Assembly (NCBI GenBank): GCA_002320005.1
Contig: DCJK01000001.1
Span: 1-27,949 of the forward strand
From: Firmicutes bacterium UBA1702
Lineage (GTDB): Bacteria; Bacillota; Clostridia; Peptostreptococcales; Anaerovoracaceae
Length of the DNA stretch: 27,949 nucleotides
Direction of reading: 5' to 3'
Shown here: positions 1-7,330 of the stretch, piece after piece
How positions within the stretch are numbered: the stretch's first letter is position 1
How the letters are laid out: each line of letters starts with the position of its first letter
Translations under genes and position numbers: made by a program
Notes under the pieces: model-generated
The model's database searches: none
What the model was told of the DNA's origin: nothing
The model's input: the letters and a program-made list of their open reading frames with translations, nothing else

Positions 1-17
1 CGGTATGCCCGTCATAC

Positions 18-60
18 CATAAAAATGCTCCTCGGCCTACTGCCAAAGAGCATTTTTATG
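18..60. terminator. Strong hairpin, probable bidirectional terminator
   Basis: A perfect 13-bp stem (18-30 pairs with 48-60) encloses a 17-nt loop that itself contains GGC/GCC. The arms are A-rich on one side and T-rich on the other, so a U-rich tail follows the GC core on either strand. A smaller hairpin (GGTATG at 2-7 with CATACC at 13-18) lies just before it. The gene it ends probably lies left of the window. Confidence 0.6.
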
Positions 61-435
61 CAGCTATTTCAAAGTATTGTTCATACTTAAGTTTGATTTC
101 CTCTACACTGTGAAATTACTGTATTTTGTAAAGTACTATCCCCACCAGGATTCTTCGATTAATTTACTCATGTACCACTTCTTTTTACTTTAATCGTATG
201 AGTTCTTGTATTTTCTAACCCACCAGAAGAGTTATAAAGCTTAAATGTTGCAATTCTTCATTTCAAATGTTGAACAAATCAAAGGTTGGCATTAAATAAA
301 AGTAACAGTAGAAATTAGTTTTAAATTTATCTTCATCTTCCCCCTTCTTTCTTTCCATAAAGAACTGCAATAAGCAGAAAGATTGAAAATATAAGGACAT
401 CAAAACATCTGTTATAGTTTTTTTAATTCGCAGTT
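61..435. other. AT-rich intergenic stretch, no gene seen
   Basis: About 375 bases of AT-rich sequence with no open frame that has a ribosome binding site. I see no RNA gene or clear promoter. GAACTGC at 363-369 is repeated inverted as GCAGTTC at 430-436, a long-range pairing too weak to call a terminator for the minus-strand gene that ends at 436. Confidence 0.4.
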
Positions 436-648
436 CTAAGCGTACATGCTGATATCAGCAACAAACAACAAATGCCATATTGCTCCTAACATGAAAAACA
501 ACCCTACTATAGTGTAAATACCACTTTCTATAACACGCTCTTTTCTTAGCAGCCTTCTAACCCCTAAACAAGTAAAAAATATTCCACCAGTATATGGTAT
601 TAATACTACAGTCAAGATTTTTAAACCAAATGCACTAAATGTACTCAT
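436..648 (-). CDS. Small two-helix membrane protein, unknown
   Basis: This 70-residue protein has two hydrophobic segments (about residues 9-29 and 45-66) separated by a basic loop with the pattern RRLLRKER, so it should sit in the membrane with the loop in the cytoplasm. I recognise no family. The start is supported by an AGGGGGG ribosome binding site 5 bases upstream. That site touches the stop codon of the upstream exported-protein gene, which ends at 660, so the two genes are probably translated from one message. The position right behind a secreted protein resembles toxin-immunity or secreted protein-membrane partner pairs, but that is inference only. Confidence 0.65.
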   Translation of the reverse strand: MSTFSAFGLKILTVVLIPYTGGIFFTCLGVRRLLRKERVIESGIYTIVGLFFMLGAIWHLLFVADISMYA

Positions 649-659
649 CTTACCCCCCC

Positions 660-1798
660 TTAATTTGAGCCAGCAAAAGTTAGGTTCGATTTATATCCAA
701 TTCCCTGTTCCCATCTGCCTCCTTGATGCTTATAAATTGCCCATTTATCACACACAAGAGTAACCTTTGTATATGTATACTCCTTATAACTTTGATATGT
801 ACAATAAGCAGATAGACCCCACATAATCCAGCTTACTACCGGAATTACTTTGCTTCCAAGTTTTGCGACAATAAGCGAAGTTGCTTTTTCTTTTGCCTTC
901 TTCGACAAAACATTTGATACAGTTGAAGCACCTAGTCCCGGAAGCCCCAGTGTTGCATTATTGAATTTAAATGATTCTGAAAACACCGTTTCTATTTTAT
1001 AATTTCGAGGCTTTGCATATGTTGTAGGATCTGCAACAATAGGAAATGCACTTCGCTCATTAAACTGAACAATCTGTATTAATGTATTTCCTTTTACTCT
1101 ATAACTTGTATTTATGTTATTTCCATTAGCATCCTTTGCCCACGCTGGTTCAATCACTGCAATAATATCTGCTACTTCTTTACCTGTTTCCAAGTCTATA
1201 TAACTATTATTATTATCGACAATGTATATCCAACCTGGTTCTGCATTTTCTACCCCATAATACTCTTCTGAAGTTATTAACTCACATCCTTTTGGCAGAT
1301 CATATTTAAATGAATATTCTTTAGAAGCATTTGAATAATCGATTGTAATCATAGTTCTTACAGCATCAAATATTATTCCATCCTGTTCATCATAAAGAGC
1401 TTGTACTGCAATACTTACATTTTTATCTTTAGAACCATATATCGCCGTTCCATTCTCAGAAAGATATTCTGTTGTTCTTCTCACTTCATTAGGCAATTCC
1501 ATATTAATATCATAAGCATCAGATTGAATAGAAACGTAATCATTTCCATCTTTTGGCATTATTATATCGCCATCTGTACCTTCTGCATAGTAGCCGCTTT
1601 CCTTTTCAATTATAGTTTTGTTTAAATCTTCTTTCCCAACAAAATCTTCAATGTATTCTGCTATTTCATCAGAAGTGCCAAAACACTTGATAGTTTGTCC
1701 CTTACAATCACTTTCTACAGATATTGTTGCTGCATAAGACAAAGAAGTGCTACTTAACATAGTGCCAATCAATAATAAGCATATTACATTTTTTTCAT
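660..1798 (-). CDS. Exported protein of unknown function, start out of frame in A7 run
   Basis: The main frame encodes about 370 residues, beginning with a hydrophobic core and a likely signal cleavage after SLSYAA. The natural start is the ATG at 1796-1798, with AGGAGG 6 bases upstream, but it is followed by only seven A (1789-1795), so it reads Met-Lys-Lys-Met-stop. One more A would join it to the main frame as MKKNVICLLLIGTM, a normal signal peptide and a 379-residue protein. As written, the first in-frame start is a TTG at 1772 with no ribosome binding site. The protein contains FPIVADPT (about residue 240), a phrase I associate with secreted Firmicute proteins, and a hydrophobic segment near residues 302-325 before a Trp/Tyr-rich tail. 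No enzyme motif is visible. It is followed at once by the small membrane protein that ends at 436. Confidence 0.6.
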
Positions 1799-1813
1799 TG
1801 AAACCCTCCTAAG

Positions 1814-2230
1814 TTAATAACTAATACTTTTACTGTACTTTGTCACTGTTTCCTTATCACTACCGACATAAGCTGTGCAAACAGCTTTTGCTCTATATTT
1901 ATACCCCTTTGTCACTGTTTTAGACTTTGATAGTGATCTGGATTCAGTATTGCCGGATGAAGTCCAGTTATCAATGGTAACCCAACTTCCGTTTCTATAC
2001 TGCTGCAGATAAAGATTTATAGATGTTTTTGTCGTCTGTCCAAGCTTCCCTGTTATTGTACCGTTTGCCTTTACGGTGTTTTCGGACAATGAAATTGATG
2101 CTGAAGCTGCCATGTAATTGGCTGCCATAGGCTGAATGTCCGGCGCAGATGTAATTGCACCAAAAGCAGTTGTTACAGAAAGCAACATAATAAAGCACAG
2201 AACAGTAATCGTTATTCTTATTTTTCTCAT
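1814..2230 (-). CDS. Small secreted protein, probable beta-sandwich
   Basis: This 138-residue protein has a clear signal peptide (MRKIR, a hydrophobic core, cleavage near AFG/AITSA). The mature part alternates polar and hydrophobic residues and is rich in Ser, Thr and Tyr, with phrases such as LYLQQYRNGSWVTIDNW and GYKYRAKAVCTAYVG. These look like beta strands of a small Ig-like or DUF6147-like secreted domain, a low-confidence family guess. There are no membrane helices after the signal. The ribosome binding site AAGGTGGG lies 4 bases before the ATG. It is the first gene of the minus-strand exported group and faces the sigma factor operon across a 154-base divergent region, so control by that sigma factor is possible but not shown. 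Confidence 0.7.
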   Translation of the reverse strand: MRKIRITITVLCFIMLLSVTTAFGAITSAPDIQPMAANYMAASASISLSENTVKANGTITGKLGQTTKTSINLYLQQYRNGSWVTIDNWTSSGNTESRSLSKSKTVTKGYKYRAKAVCTAYVGSDKETVTKYSKSISY

Positions 2231-2326
2231 ATTCCCACCTTCCCTCGTTGTATGTTCTATGCATAATAACTCCGTTTTTATCGATTTGGGGACAATTAAA
2301 TAAAAAAAATTTCAAAATTTCATTTC

Positions 2327-2355
2327 TTTACAGTAAACGTGCTTATATATATAAT
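2327..2355 (+). promoter_or_regulatory. Sigma-A type promoter of the ECF sigma operon
   Basis: TTTACA (2327-2332) and TATAAT (2350-2355) are separated by 17 bases, a near-consensus housekeeping promoter. Transcription would start near 2362, and the sigma gene begins at 2385 behind AAAGGGAG. Confidence 0.7.
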
Positions 2356-2384
2356 GTACTCAATATATCAAAAGGGAGTAAGAT

Positions 2385-2915
2385 ATGCTGAACTTATATT
2401 TAACATTAATCGATACTGATGAGGACAAACTCAGGTTTACAGCCTTATACCAACAGTACCGTCACTTGATGTTTTACATCGCGCGGGAAGTCCTATGTGA
2501 TGAACATCTGTCAGAAGATGCAGTACAAGAAGCGTTTCTTCGCATAGCAAAAAATTTCCACAAAATCGGAGAAATCCCTTGTCCCCAAACCAGAAACCTC
2601 GTGGTTATTATTACCAAAAACATAGCGATCACTATGGTAAGCCATAATAACAATAAGGAAATTGATGCATACACACAAATAGAAGAAACTGCTACATCCA
2701 ACGATATTTTTGAAACAGTATCCAACAGAATACTTGTTGAATGTATATTGCAATTACCCGAAATATATCGCGATTCACTCTACCTTTATCACATCTACGG
2801 ATACAGCTTCAGAGAAGTATCTAATTTATTATCCATTTCCGTTGAAACCGCAAAGAAAAGGGTTCAACGTGCAAGACGCTTACTAAAAGAAATGTTAGAA
2901 AAGGAAGGCTTCTGA
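2385..2915 (+). CDS. ECF-type RNA polymerase sigma factor
   Basis: This 176-residue protein has the two-domain layout of sigma-70 family ECF factors, which direct RNA polymerase to a small set of stress or envelope promoters. Region 2 covers about residues 20-65 (YQQYRHLMFYIAREVL, then LSEDAVQEAFLRI). Region 4 covers about 120-172, with a helix-turn-helix (YSFREVSNLLSISVETAKKRVQRA). The start has AAAGGGAG 7 bases upstream. The next gene starts 1 base after the stop and encodes a membrane-anchored protein, the usual place for an anti-sigma factor. The exported proteins on the opposite strand are natural candidate targets, although no ECF-type promoter could be identified by eye. Confidence 0.88.
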   Translation: MLNLYLTLIDTDEDKLRFTALYQQYRHLMFYIAREVLCDEHLSEDAVQEAFLRIAKNFHKIGEIPCPQTRNLVVIITKNIAITMVSHNNNKEIDAYTQIEETATSNDIFETVSNRILVECILQLPEIYRDSLYLYHIYGYSFREVSNLLSISVETAKKRVQRARRLLKEMLEKEGF

Positions 2916-2916
2916 T

Positions 2917-3579
2917 ATGAATAAGAACTTTGATTTGGCTCTCAAAAATGCTTTTGACAAAGAATTCTCATGGCTTGATGATTTTGATAATCCCTATAAA
3001 GATTATCTATTTTCTATGCATTTTGAATCAAATATGGAAAGAATTATTTCAACGTCCGAATGCACATATGTGAGCATCGGAAGAAAACGAGTCAGAAAAA
3101 GTCTGCTGATCGCTCTAATTACATTACTTGCCTTTGCAATAACAGGCTGCGCGGTCGTTGCTCATTATATTGTTGAGTGGAAAAGCTCTCAGAACGATGA
3201 GCAGGGAACTTTAGACATCTACTTTGATATAGAAAGCGAGTCAACTTTGGACATCCCTGAATATGTTTATCCTAATGTTCCTGATGGTTTTTTTGCTACA
3301 GATGAATATAAAGAGGACGGCTTCCTCAATATTAAGTATGAAAACAACACAGGCCGGCAAATTTCCTATTCTCAATTTAGCGATTTGGAAAATATGAGTT
3401 TGAGTATCGACAATGAGAACGCAGCATTTGAAGAGGCAACTATAAATGGGTATAAAGGTTATACTTATTCCAAGGAAGGTATCAATGCTCTCTACTGGAC
3501 AGATGGCGTTCATTTCTATATTCTCCAGGGAACCTGTGAAACAGATATACTTTTAGAGATGTCTGAAAGCATGCCTTAA
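2917..3579 (+). CDS. Membrane-anchored anti-sigma-like protein (DUF4367-type)
   Basis: This 220-residue protein has a cytoplasmic N-terminus of about 63 residues, one membrane helix (about 66-87, LLIALITLLAFAITGCAVVA) and an extracytoplasmic domain to the end. The outer domain, with a YVYPNVPDGF segment and a final EEATINGYKGYTY-like strand plus YWTDGVHFYIL, matches my memory of DUF4367 proteins that sit behind ECF sigma genes in Clostridia. It probably holds the sigma factor at the membrane and releases it on an external signal. No zinc-binding HxxxCxxC motif of the ZAS anti-sigma class is present. It is translationally coupled to the sigma gene with 1 base between stop and start. Confidence 0.7.
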   Translation: MNKNFDLALKNAFDKEFSWLDDFDNPYKDYLFSMHFESNMERIISTSECTYVSIGRKRVRKSLLIALITLLAFAITGCAVVAHYIVEWKSSQNDEQGTLDIYFDIESESTLDIPEYVYPNVPDGFFATDEYKEDGFLNIKYENNTGRQISYSQFSDLENMSLSIDNENAAFEEATINGYKGYTYSKEGINALYWTDGVHFYILQGTCETDILLEMSESMP

Positions 3580-3668
3580 TAAATCTTTGGCCTTACTTGC
3601 CATGGAATCTCCGAAAATCTGCTGTCATTATATATTTTAACTTTCTATGGCAACAATCCGATTTTCTA

Positions 3669-3677
3669 TGGTATACT
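3669..3677 (+). promoter_or_regulatory. Extended -10 promoter
   Basis: TGG followed by TATACT gives a TGn extended -10 element. There is no convincing -35 box, as is usual for this class. It lies 23 bases before the phosphoesterase start and would drive the phosphoesterase, dsdA and arsR genes. Confidence 0.45.
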
Positions 3678-3699
3678 GTACTTGAAAAGAGGATTTTTT

Positions 3700-4281
3700 A
3701 TGAGAATTTTAGTTGTCAGTGACACTCATGGCAAGCTGGATCGCTTTATGAGAGTGTTTGAAAAACTTAAAAAAGAGTCTCCGGTGGATCTGATCATACA
3801 TTGCGGAGACTACTATGAAGATGCCATGTCAATATCAAGGCGATGCGGAATCAGGGTAGCCGCAGTAAAAGGAAACTGTGATGGCTATTTTGATGACTGT
3901 TCATACTGCATAGTGGAAACTGAGGCAGGAAATTTTTTGGTGTGCCACGGTCATATGGAAGGTGTAAGCCATGACCTCCAGCGCCTGTACTACAAAGTCC
4001 TTGAAAGCGGGTGCATAGGCGCCTTTTTCGGACATACCCACAGAAGCGCTTATGTTGATATTGAGGGAATATACCTTATGAACCCGGGAAGTCTCACTTC
4101 CCCCCGGGACGGCTCCGGAGGAACCTTCGGTCTGATGGAAACCGGTCCTGACACTGTTTTCGGTAAAATCTGCAGGTATGACGATTTTATCGGCAGCGGC
4201 TCTTCCGGAGGCAGGGGCTCTAAATCAGGGGTAACCGGTGGACGCCTGAGAAGCCTGCTTAATTATAGCGACAGATTTTAA
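3700..4281 (+). CDS. YfcE/YsnB-type metallophosphoesterase
   Basis: This calcineurin-like phosphodiesterase has every metal-site block visible: D8-x-H10 in SDTHG, D37 in HCGD, GNCD with N59, H83 in CHGH, and GHTH with H112 and H114. Family members of this size (YfcE, MJ0936) are soluble Mn-dependent phosphodiesterases whose natural substrate is often unknown. I place the start at the ATG at 3700, where AGAGGA sits 7 bases upstream, rather than at an in-frame TTG six codons earlier that overlaps the binding site. The protein is 193 residues. After about residue 165 it has an odd Gly/Ser-rich tail (SGSSGGRGSKSG) ending in a short basic helix that the core fold does not need. Confidence 0.88.
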   Translation: MRILVVSDTHGKLDRFMRVFEKLKKESPVDLIIHCGDYYEDAMSISRRCGIRVAAVKGNCDGYFDDCSYCIVETEAGNFLVCHGHMEGVSHDLQRLYYKVLESGCIGAFFGHTHRSAYVDIEGIYLMNPGSLTSPRDGSGGTFGLMETGPDTVFGKICRYDDFIGSGSSGGRGSKSGVTGGRLRSLLNYSDRF

Positions 4282-4306
4282 TTACAGATTTTTAAAGGAG
4301 AAATTT

Positions 4307-5608
4307 ATGGATATTAAAAAGCTAATGGTTTCAAACCCTGTGGTTGCCGACATGTCGGCATATAAAGAAGTTTTCTGGCTAAACCCCGGAGCAGGAGAAC
4401 CTGCATCTCTTCCTTTCGGCATGGATGATATAAACGACGCAGAGGCACGGCTGGCGCGTTTTGCTCCTTATATTGCCAAAGCCTTTCCTGAAACTGCACG
4501 ATCCGCAGGCATCATAGAGTCGCCTCTGAAAGAAATACCGAAAATGAAGTCCGATCTATGCAGAATGACCGGAAACTTTGACGGCAGGTTGTTTCTGAAA
4601 TGTGACAGCCATCTGCCTATCTCCGGCTCTATCAAAGCCAGAGGAGGTATATACGAAGTTCTCAAGCTGGCCGAGAAAATTGCCATTGATCACGGTATGC
4701 TCACCGCAGATGATGATTACTCAAAGCTGGACAGCAATGAATTTCATCGTCTGTTCAGCCAGTACTCCGTAGCTGTGGGATCCACCGGCAATCTGGGTCT
4801 TTCCATAGGCATAATAAGCGCCAAACTTGGTTTCAAGGTTACTGTTCACATGTCTGCCGATGCTCGTCAATGGAAAAAAGATCTCCTGCGTTCCAAAGGA
4901 GCCGTGGTTGTAGAGTATCCTGACGACTATCAGAAAGCCGTAGCAGAAGGGCGAAGAGAGGCTGCTTCCGACCCTATGTGCCACTTCGTGGATGACGAAG
5001 GCTCACAGGATCTTTTCCTGGGATACTCTGTCGCCGCAAAACGCCTCCTGCCGCAGCTGGCTGATGCAGATGTGACGGTAGACTCTCGCCATCCTCTGTT
5101 TGTATATCTGCCTTGCGGCGTGGGCGGCGCACCCGGCGGAGTTGCCTTCGGTCTAAAGCAGCTTCTGGGCGAAAATGTGCATATTTTCTTTGCGGAGCCT
5201 ACCCATGCGCCTTGCATGACTCTGGGCCTTGCAACAGGCCTGCATGATGCAATAGCTGTCCGCGATATCGGACTTGATGGCATTACCGACGCCGATGGTC
5301 TGGCTGTAGGTCGCCCTTCAAAGCTTGTAGGTACAATCATGGAAACACTCCTTGATGGATGCTACACCATAGACGATTCAAAGCTCTATCCTTTCCTTGC
5401 AGCTCTTGCTGACAGAGAAAAGATATACATTGAACCTTCTGCCTGTGCTTCTTTTACCGGCCCGGCCCTTGTGACATCTGCATCACAATACCTGGAGTCA
5501 AAAGGACTTGCTGACAAAATGGCAGCAGCCACCCACATTCTGTGGGCAACGGGAGGAAGCATGGTGCCTGACAACGAAATGAAGCTTTACTACGAAAGGG
5601 GTAAATAG
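4307..5608 (+). CDS. dsdA: D-serine ammonia-lyase (D-serine dehydratase)
   Basis: This PLP enzyme converts D-serine to pyruvate and ammonia (EC 4.3.1.18). The PLP lysine is K110 in SGSIKARGGIYEVLK, which matches the E. coli DsdA active-site segment. The cofactor phosphate loop is GSTGNLG (158-164), and a further Gly-rich loop reads PCGVGGAPGG. At 433 residues it is close to the 442 of E. coli DsdA and appears complete. AAAGGAG precedes the ATG by 6 bases. There is no dsdC-type LysR regulator or D-serine permease nearby. Instead the gene is followed 3 bases later by an ArsR repressor. The role is probably D-serine detoxification or use as a carbon and nitrogen source in the cytoplasm. Confidence 0.93.
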   Translation: MDIKKLMVSNPVVADMSAYKEVFWLNPGAGEPASLPFGMDDINDAEARLARFAPYIAKAFPETARSAGIIESPLKEIPKMKSDLCRMTGNFDGRLFLKCDSHLPISGSIKARGGIYEVLKLAEKIAIDHGMLTADDDYSKLDSNEFHRLFSQYSVAVGSTGNLGLSIGIISAKLGFKVTVHMSADARQWKKDLLRSKGAVVVEYPDDYQKAVAEGRREAASDPMCHFVDDEGSQDLFLGYSVAAKRLLPQLADADVTVDSRHPLFVYLPCGVGGAPGGVAFGLKQLLGENVHIFFAEPTHAPCMTLGLATGLHDAIAVRDIGLDGITDADGLAVGRPSKLVGTIMETLLDGCYTIDDSKLYPFLAALADREKIYIEPSACASFTGPALVTSASQYLESKGLADKMAAATHILWATGGSMVPDNEMKLYYERGK

Positions 5609-5611
5609 GTT

Positions 5612-5947
5612 ATGAACAGCCTTCCCAATGAACTGATTCCAAAAGCCGCTTCCTTTTTTAAGGTGGTGGGGGATGAAACGAGAATGAAAATCCTGTGCAC
5701 TATCGCTACCAGAGAAGTCTGCGTAAACGATATTGCCGAAAAGGTAGAAATGACAAAGTCCGCCGTCTCTCATCAGCTTAAGTTGCTGAAAGACGAAGGA
5801 CTGGTTAAAGCGCGCCGAGAAGGCAAAAATATATTCTACAGTCTCGATGATCAGCATGTGGCAGACATTATCGCCATAGCATTTACTCATATTGAGCACA
5901 AGTCTCACGGAGAATCCTGCTGCTGCGACGACTGCCATTGCAGATAA
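5612..5947 (+). CDS. ArsR/SmtB-family metal sensor, CzrA-like
   Basis: This 111-residue winged-helix repressor has its recognition helix in KSAVSHQLKLLKDEGLV (about 49-65). Near the C-terminus it carries D80-x-H82-(10 residues)-H93-x-x-H96, exactly the alpha-5 zinc/cobalt site of CzrA and SmtB, in which ligands from two subunits bind metal and release DNA. It adds a Cys-rich tail (Cys 103, 104, 105, 108, 110) that could be a second soft-metal site. The alpha-3 CVCD motif of arsenic/cadmium sensors is absent, with only one Cys (C37) there. It starts 3 bases after the dsdA stop. The likely target is the zinc/cadmium ATPase operon about 8.6 kb away, whose promoter carries an operator of this family, but that link is inferred. 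Confidence 0.88.
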   Translation: MNSLPNELIPKAASFFKVVGDETRMKILCTIATREVCVNDIAEKVEMTKSAVSHQLKLLKDEGLVKARREGKNIFYSLDDQHVADIIAIAFTHIEHKSHGESCCCDDCHCR

Positions 5948-5955
5948 GAGCAACT

Positions 5956-6395
5956 TCATGGGAGCTGAGCAAAAAATTCCTTGGCTCCCCTTATTTCTTC
6001 TTCATCGGGATGACCCTTTGCTATTCCTCCTACGAGTTTAAAGGGACCGAAGGTGTCAAAGCCCTTGCATCCGTAACTGCCGATAATTTCTGAATTTTTC
6101 TTTTTTACCGCATCCGCAATGGTCTGGTTATATCCTTCTTTTCCGCTCCGCATGTATAAACGAAAAAAGGCTTTTTGTTCTGCGGCATCTTTTCTTCTGC
6201 AAGCTTTATCAGTGTCTTATGGAATTTTGAATAATATATTCCGAAGGCAAATCCTATGCGGTCATATACGTTCAGATCCACGTCGGTATTTTGGGTAACA
6301 TCGATTAAATCCACCTGATTCTCTGATGCAATTGCATCCAGCAGTTTTTTTGTATTTCCGTGATGCACGGAGCAGTAAACAATGGCTGTTTTCAT
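5956..6395 (-). pseudogene. Flavodoxin, broken by a one-base frameshift
   Basis: The ATG at 6395 has AAGGAGG 9 bases upstream and opens a flavodoxin: MKTAIVYCSVHHGNTKKLL holds the FMN-phosphate loop. The frame runs to FFVYTCGAEKK and then leaves the family. The next frame resumes with GYNQTIADAVKKKNSEIIG and ends normally at 5956. Adding one base in the short A run near 6138 (GAAAAGAAGGA) joins the two into a roughly 146-residue protein, a normal flavodoxin-domain length. Flavodoxins are small cytoplasmic FMN electron carriers. The gene is divergent from an HxlR regulator, a common pairing in Firmicutes. Whether the break is real decay or a missing base in the sequence cannot be decided here. 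Confidence 0.75.
5960..5997 (+). terminator. Possible terminator of the dsdA-arsR transcript
   Basis: GGGAGC (5960-5965) pairs with GCTCCC (5984-5989), followed by a T-rich run. The hairpin lies inside the 3' end of the convergent flavodoxin gene, so the pairing may be accidental. Confidence 0.3.
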
Positions 6396-6429
6396 GGTAT
6401 TTTCCTCCTTGGCAAGTATCAGTATAATA

Positions 6430-6457
6430 ATTATGCTATGTATAAAATTTAATTCAA
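6430..6457 (-). promoter_or_regulatory. Probable flavodoxin promoter
   Basis: Reading the minus strand, TTGAAT (6457-6452) and CATAAT (6435-6430) are 16 bases apart. An alternative -10, TAATTA, gives an 18-base spacer. The site lies about 35 bases before the flavodoxin ATG. Confidence 0.4.
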
Positions 6458-6479
6458 GTACGCAAAACAACCTTACTTG
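6455..6479. promoter_or_regulatory. Inverted repeat, candidate HxlR operator
   Basis: CAAGTA (6455-6460) and TACTTG (6474-6479) form an inverted repeat with a 13-base centre between the divergent flavodoxin and hxlR genes. The left arm overlaps the flavodoxin -35 box. HxlR proteins commonly bind such a site in the divergent region to control both genes. Confidence 0.4.
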
Positions 6480-6507
6480 GTTGTGCTGACTATACCGAGG
6501 TGAACCA

Positions 6508-6872
6508 ATGAAAAAAATATAACACCGGAAGAATATCTTGAGCGAATAATGACAACGGAAGTACAGGACAACTGCCCTATGCGAAGAACTCTTGAAATGC
6601 TCAGCGGAAAATGGAGAACTCATATTATATATGCCCTGTGCAGAAAGCCGTCATGCCGATTCGGAGAACTGAAAAAAGCAGTCCCCGGTATTACCTCCAC
6701 CATGCTCGCCAGCACTCTTCGTCAACTGGAAAGTCTGGAAATCGTCGATCGCCGGCAATTTAACGAAATACCGCCTCATGTGGAATATTCTCTTACGGAA
6801 AAGGGTCGGGCACTTCTTCCGGTTTTCACGCAGCTGGCCATCTGGGGCGAAAATTATCTTAAAGAGGAGTAA
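6508..6872 (+). CDS. HxlR-family regulator, start out of frame in A7 run
   Basis: This winged-helix regulator has the HxlR signature CPMRRTLEMLSGKWRTHIIYAL, then FGELKKAVPGITSTMLASTLRQLE and a wing ending in EYSLTEKGRALL. HxlR proteins sense redox or electrophile stress and usually control a neighbouring oxidoreductase, here the flavodoxin. The first in-frame ATG is at 6549 with no good ribosome binding site. A better start is the ATG at 6508 behind GAGGTG, but it is followed by seven A (6511-6517) and reads Met-Lys-Lys-Ile-stop. One more A would give MKKNITPEEYLERIMTTEV in frame with the domain. This is the same defect as in the exported protein at 1789-1798. The thioesterase gene begins 4 bases downstream of the stop. 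Confidence 0.8.
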
Positions 6873-6876
6873 TCAA

Positions 6877-7281
6877 ATGTTTTCTTATTCACACACGGTA
6901 CAATATTATGAAACAGACAAAATGGGAGTAACACACCACTCAAACTACATACGCTTCATGGAAGAAGCCAGAATCGCTTTTATGCAGAGTATCGGCTGGA
7001 GTTATGATAAAATGGAAAGCATGGAGATAATCTCCCCGGTGGTCAATGTATCCTGCAGCTACAAAAAACCCAGCACTTTCGCTGACATCATAAACATTAA
7101 CACGGAAGTAAAAGAATTATCGAGACTCAAACTAACCATGGCCTATACCATGACAGTAGGGGACACCCTCGTATGTACGGCAGAGAGCGTTCACTGCTTT
7201 GTCTCAAAATCAGGCAGACCTATTAACATTCAGAAAGAATATCCCGACTTTTATCAGGCTGTTTGCGACGCTTCCCGATAA
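6877..7281 (+). CDS. Hot-dog acyl-CoA thioesterase, YbgC/FcbC-like
   Basis: This 134-residue thioesterase has the 4-hydroxybenzoyl-CoA thioesterase signature: Y-x-E-T-D14-x-M-G-V near the N-terminus with the catalytic Asp, followed by HHSNYIRFMEEARI. It would hydrolyse acyl-CoA or acyl-ACP thioesters in the cytoplasm. The exact substrate is not predictable. The ATG at 6877 has AGAGGAG 8 bases upstream, overlapping the end of hxlR, so the two are translated from one message. A longer reading from 6778 overlaps hxlR out of frame and is not the gene. The length is usual for the family. Confidence 0.88.
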   Translation: MFSYSHTVQYYETDKMGVTHHSNYIRFMEEARIAFMQSIGWSYDKMESMEIISPVVNVSCSYKKPSTFADIININTEVKELSRLKLTMAYTMTVGDTLVCTAESVHCFVSKSGRPINIQKEYPDFYQAVCDASR

Positions 7282-7284
7282 AAG

Positions 7285-7325
7285 CAAAACCGCCGGACTG
7301 TCAACGGTCAGGCGATTTTTATTTC
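7285..7325. terminator. Bidirectional terminator between convergent genes
   Basis: CGCC (7291-7294) and GAC (7296-7298) pair with GTC (7307-7309) and GGCG (7311-7314) around one G/A mismatch. AAAAC precedes the stem and ATTTTTATTT follows it, giving a U tract on both strands. It separates the thioesterase from the convergent nitroreductase. Confidence 0.65.
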
Positions 7326-7330
7326 AACCC

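Noticed and set aside
1995..2315. 106-codon minus-strand frame overlapping the small secreted protein in another frame
   Set aside because: The alternative frame has no signal or domain, and the 138-residue frame has a clear signal peptide and ribosome binding site.
4930..5340. 136-codon open frame on the minus strand inside dsdA
   Set aside because: Antisense shadow of a well-supported enzyme gene. It has no ribosome binding site and low-complexity Pro/Ser/Arg composition.
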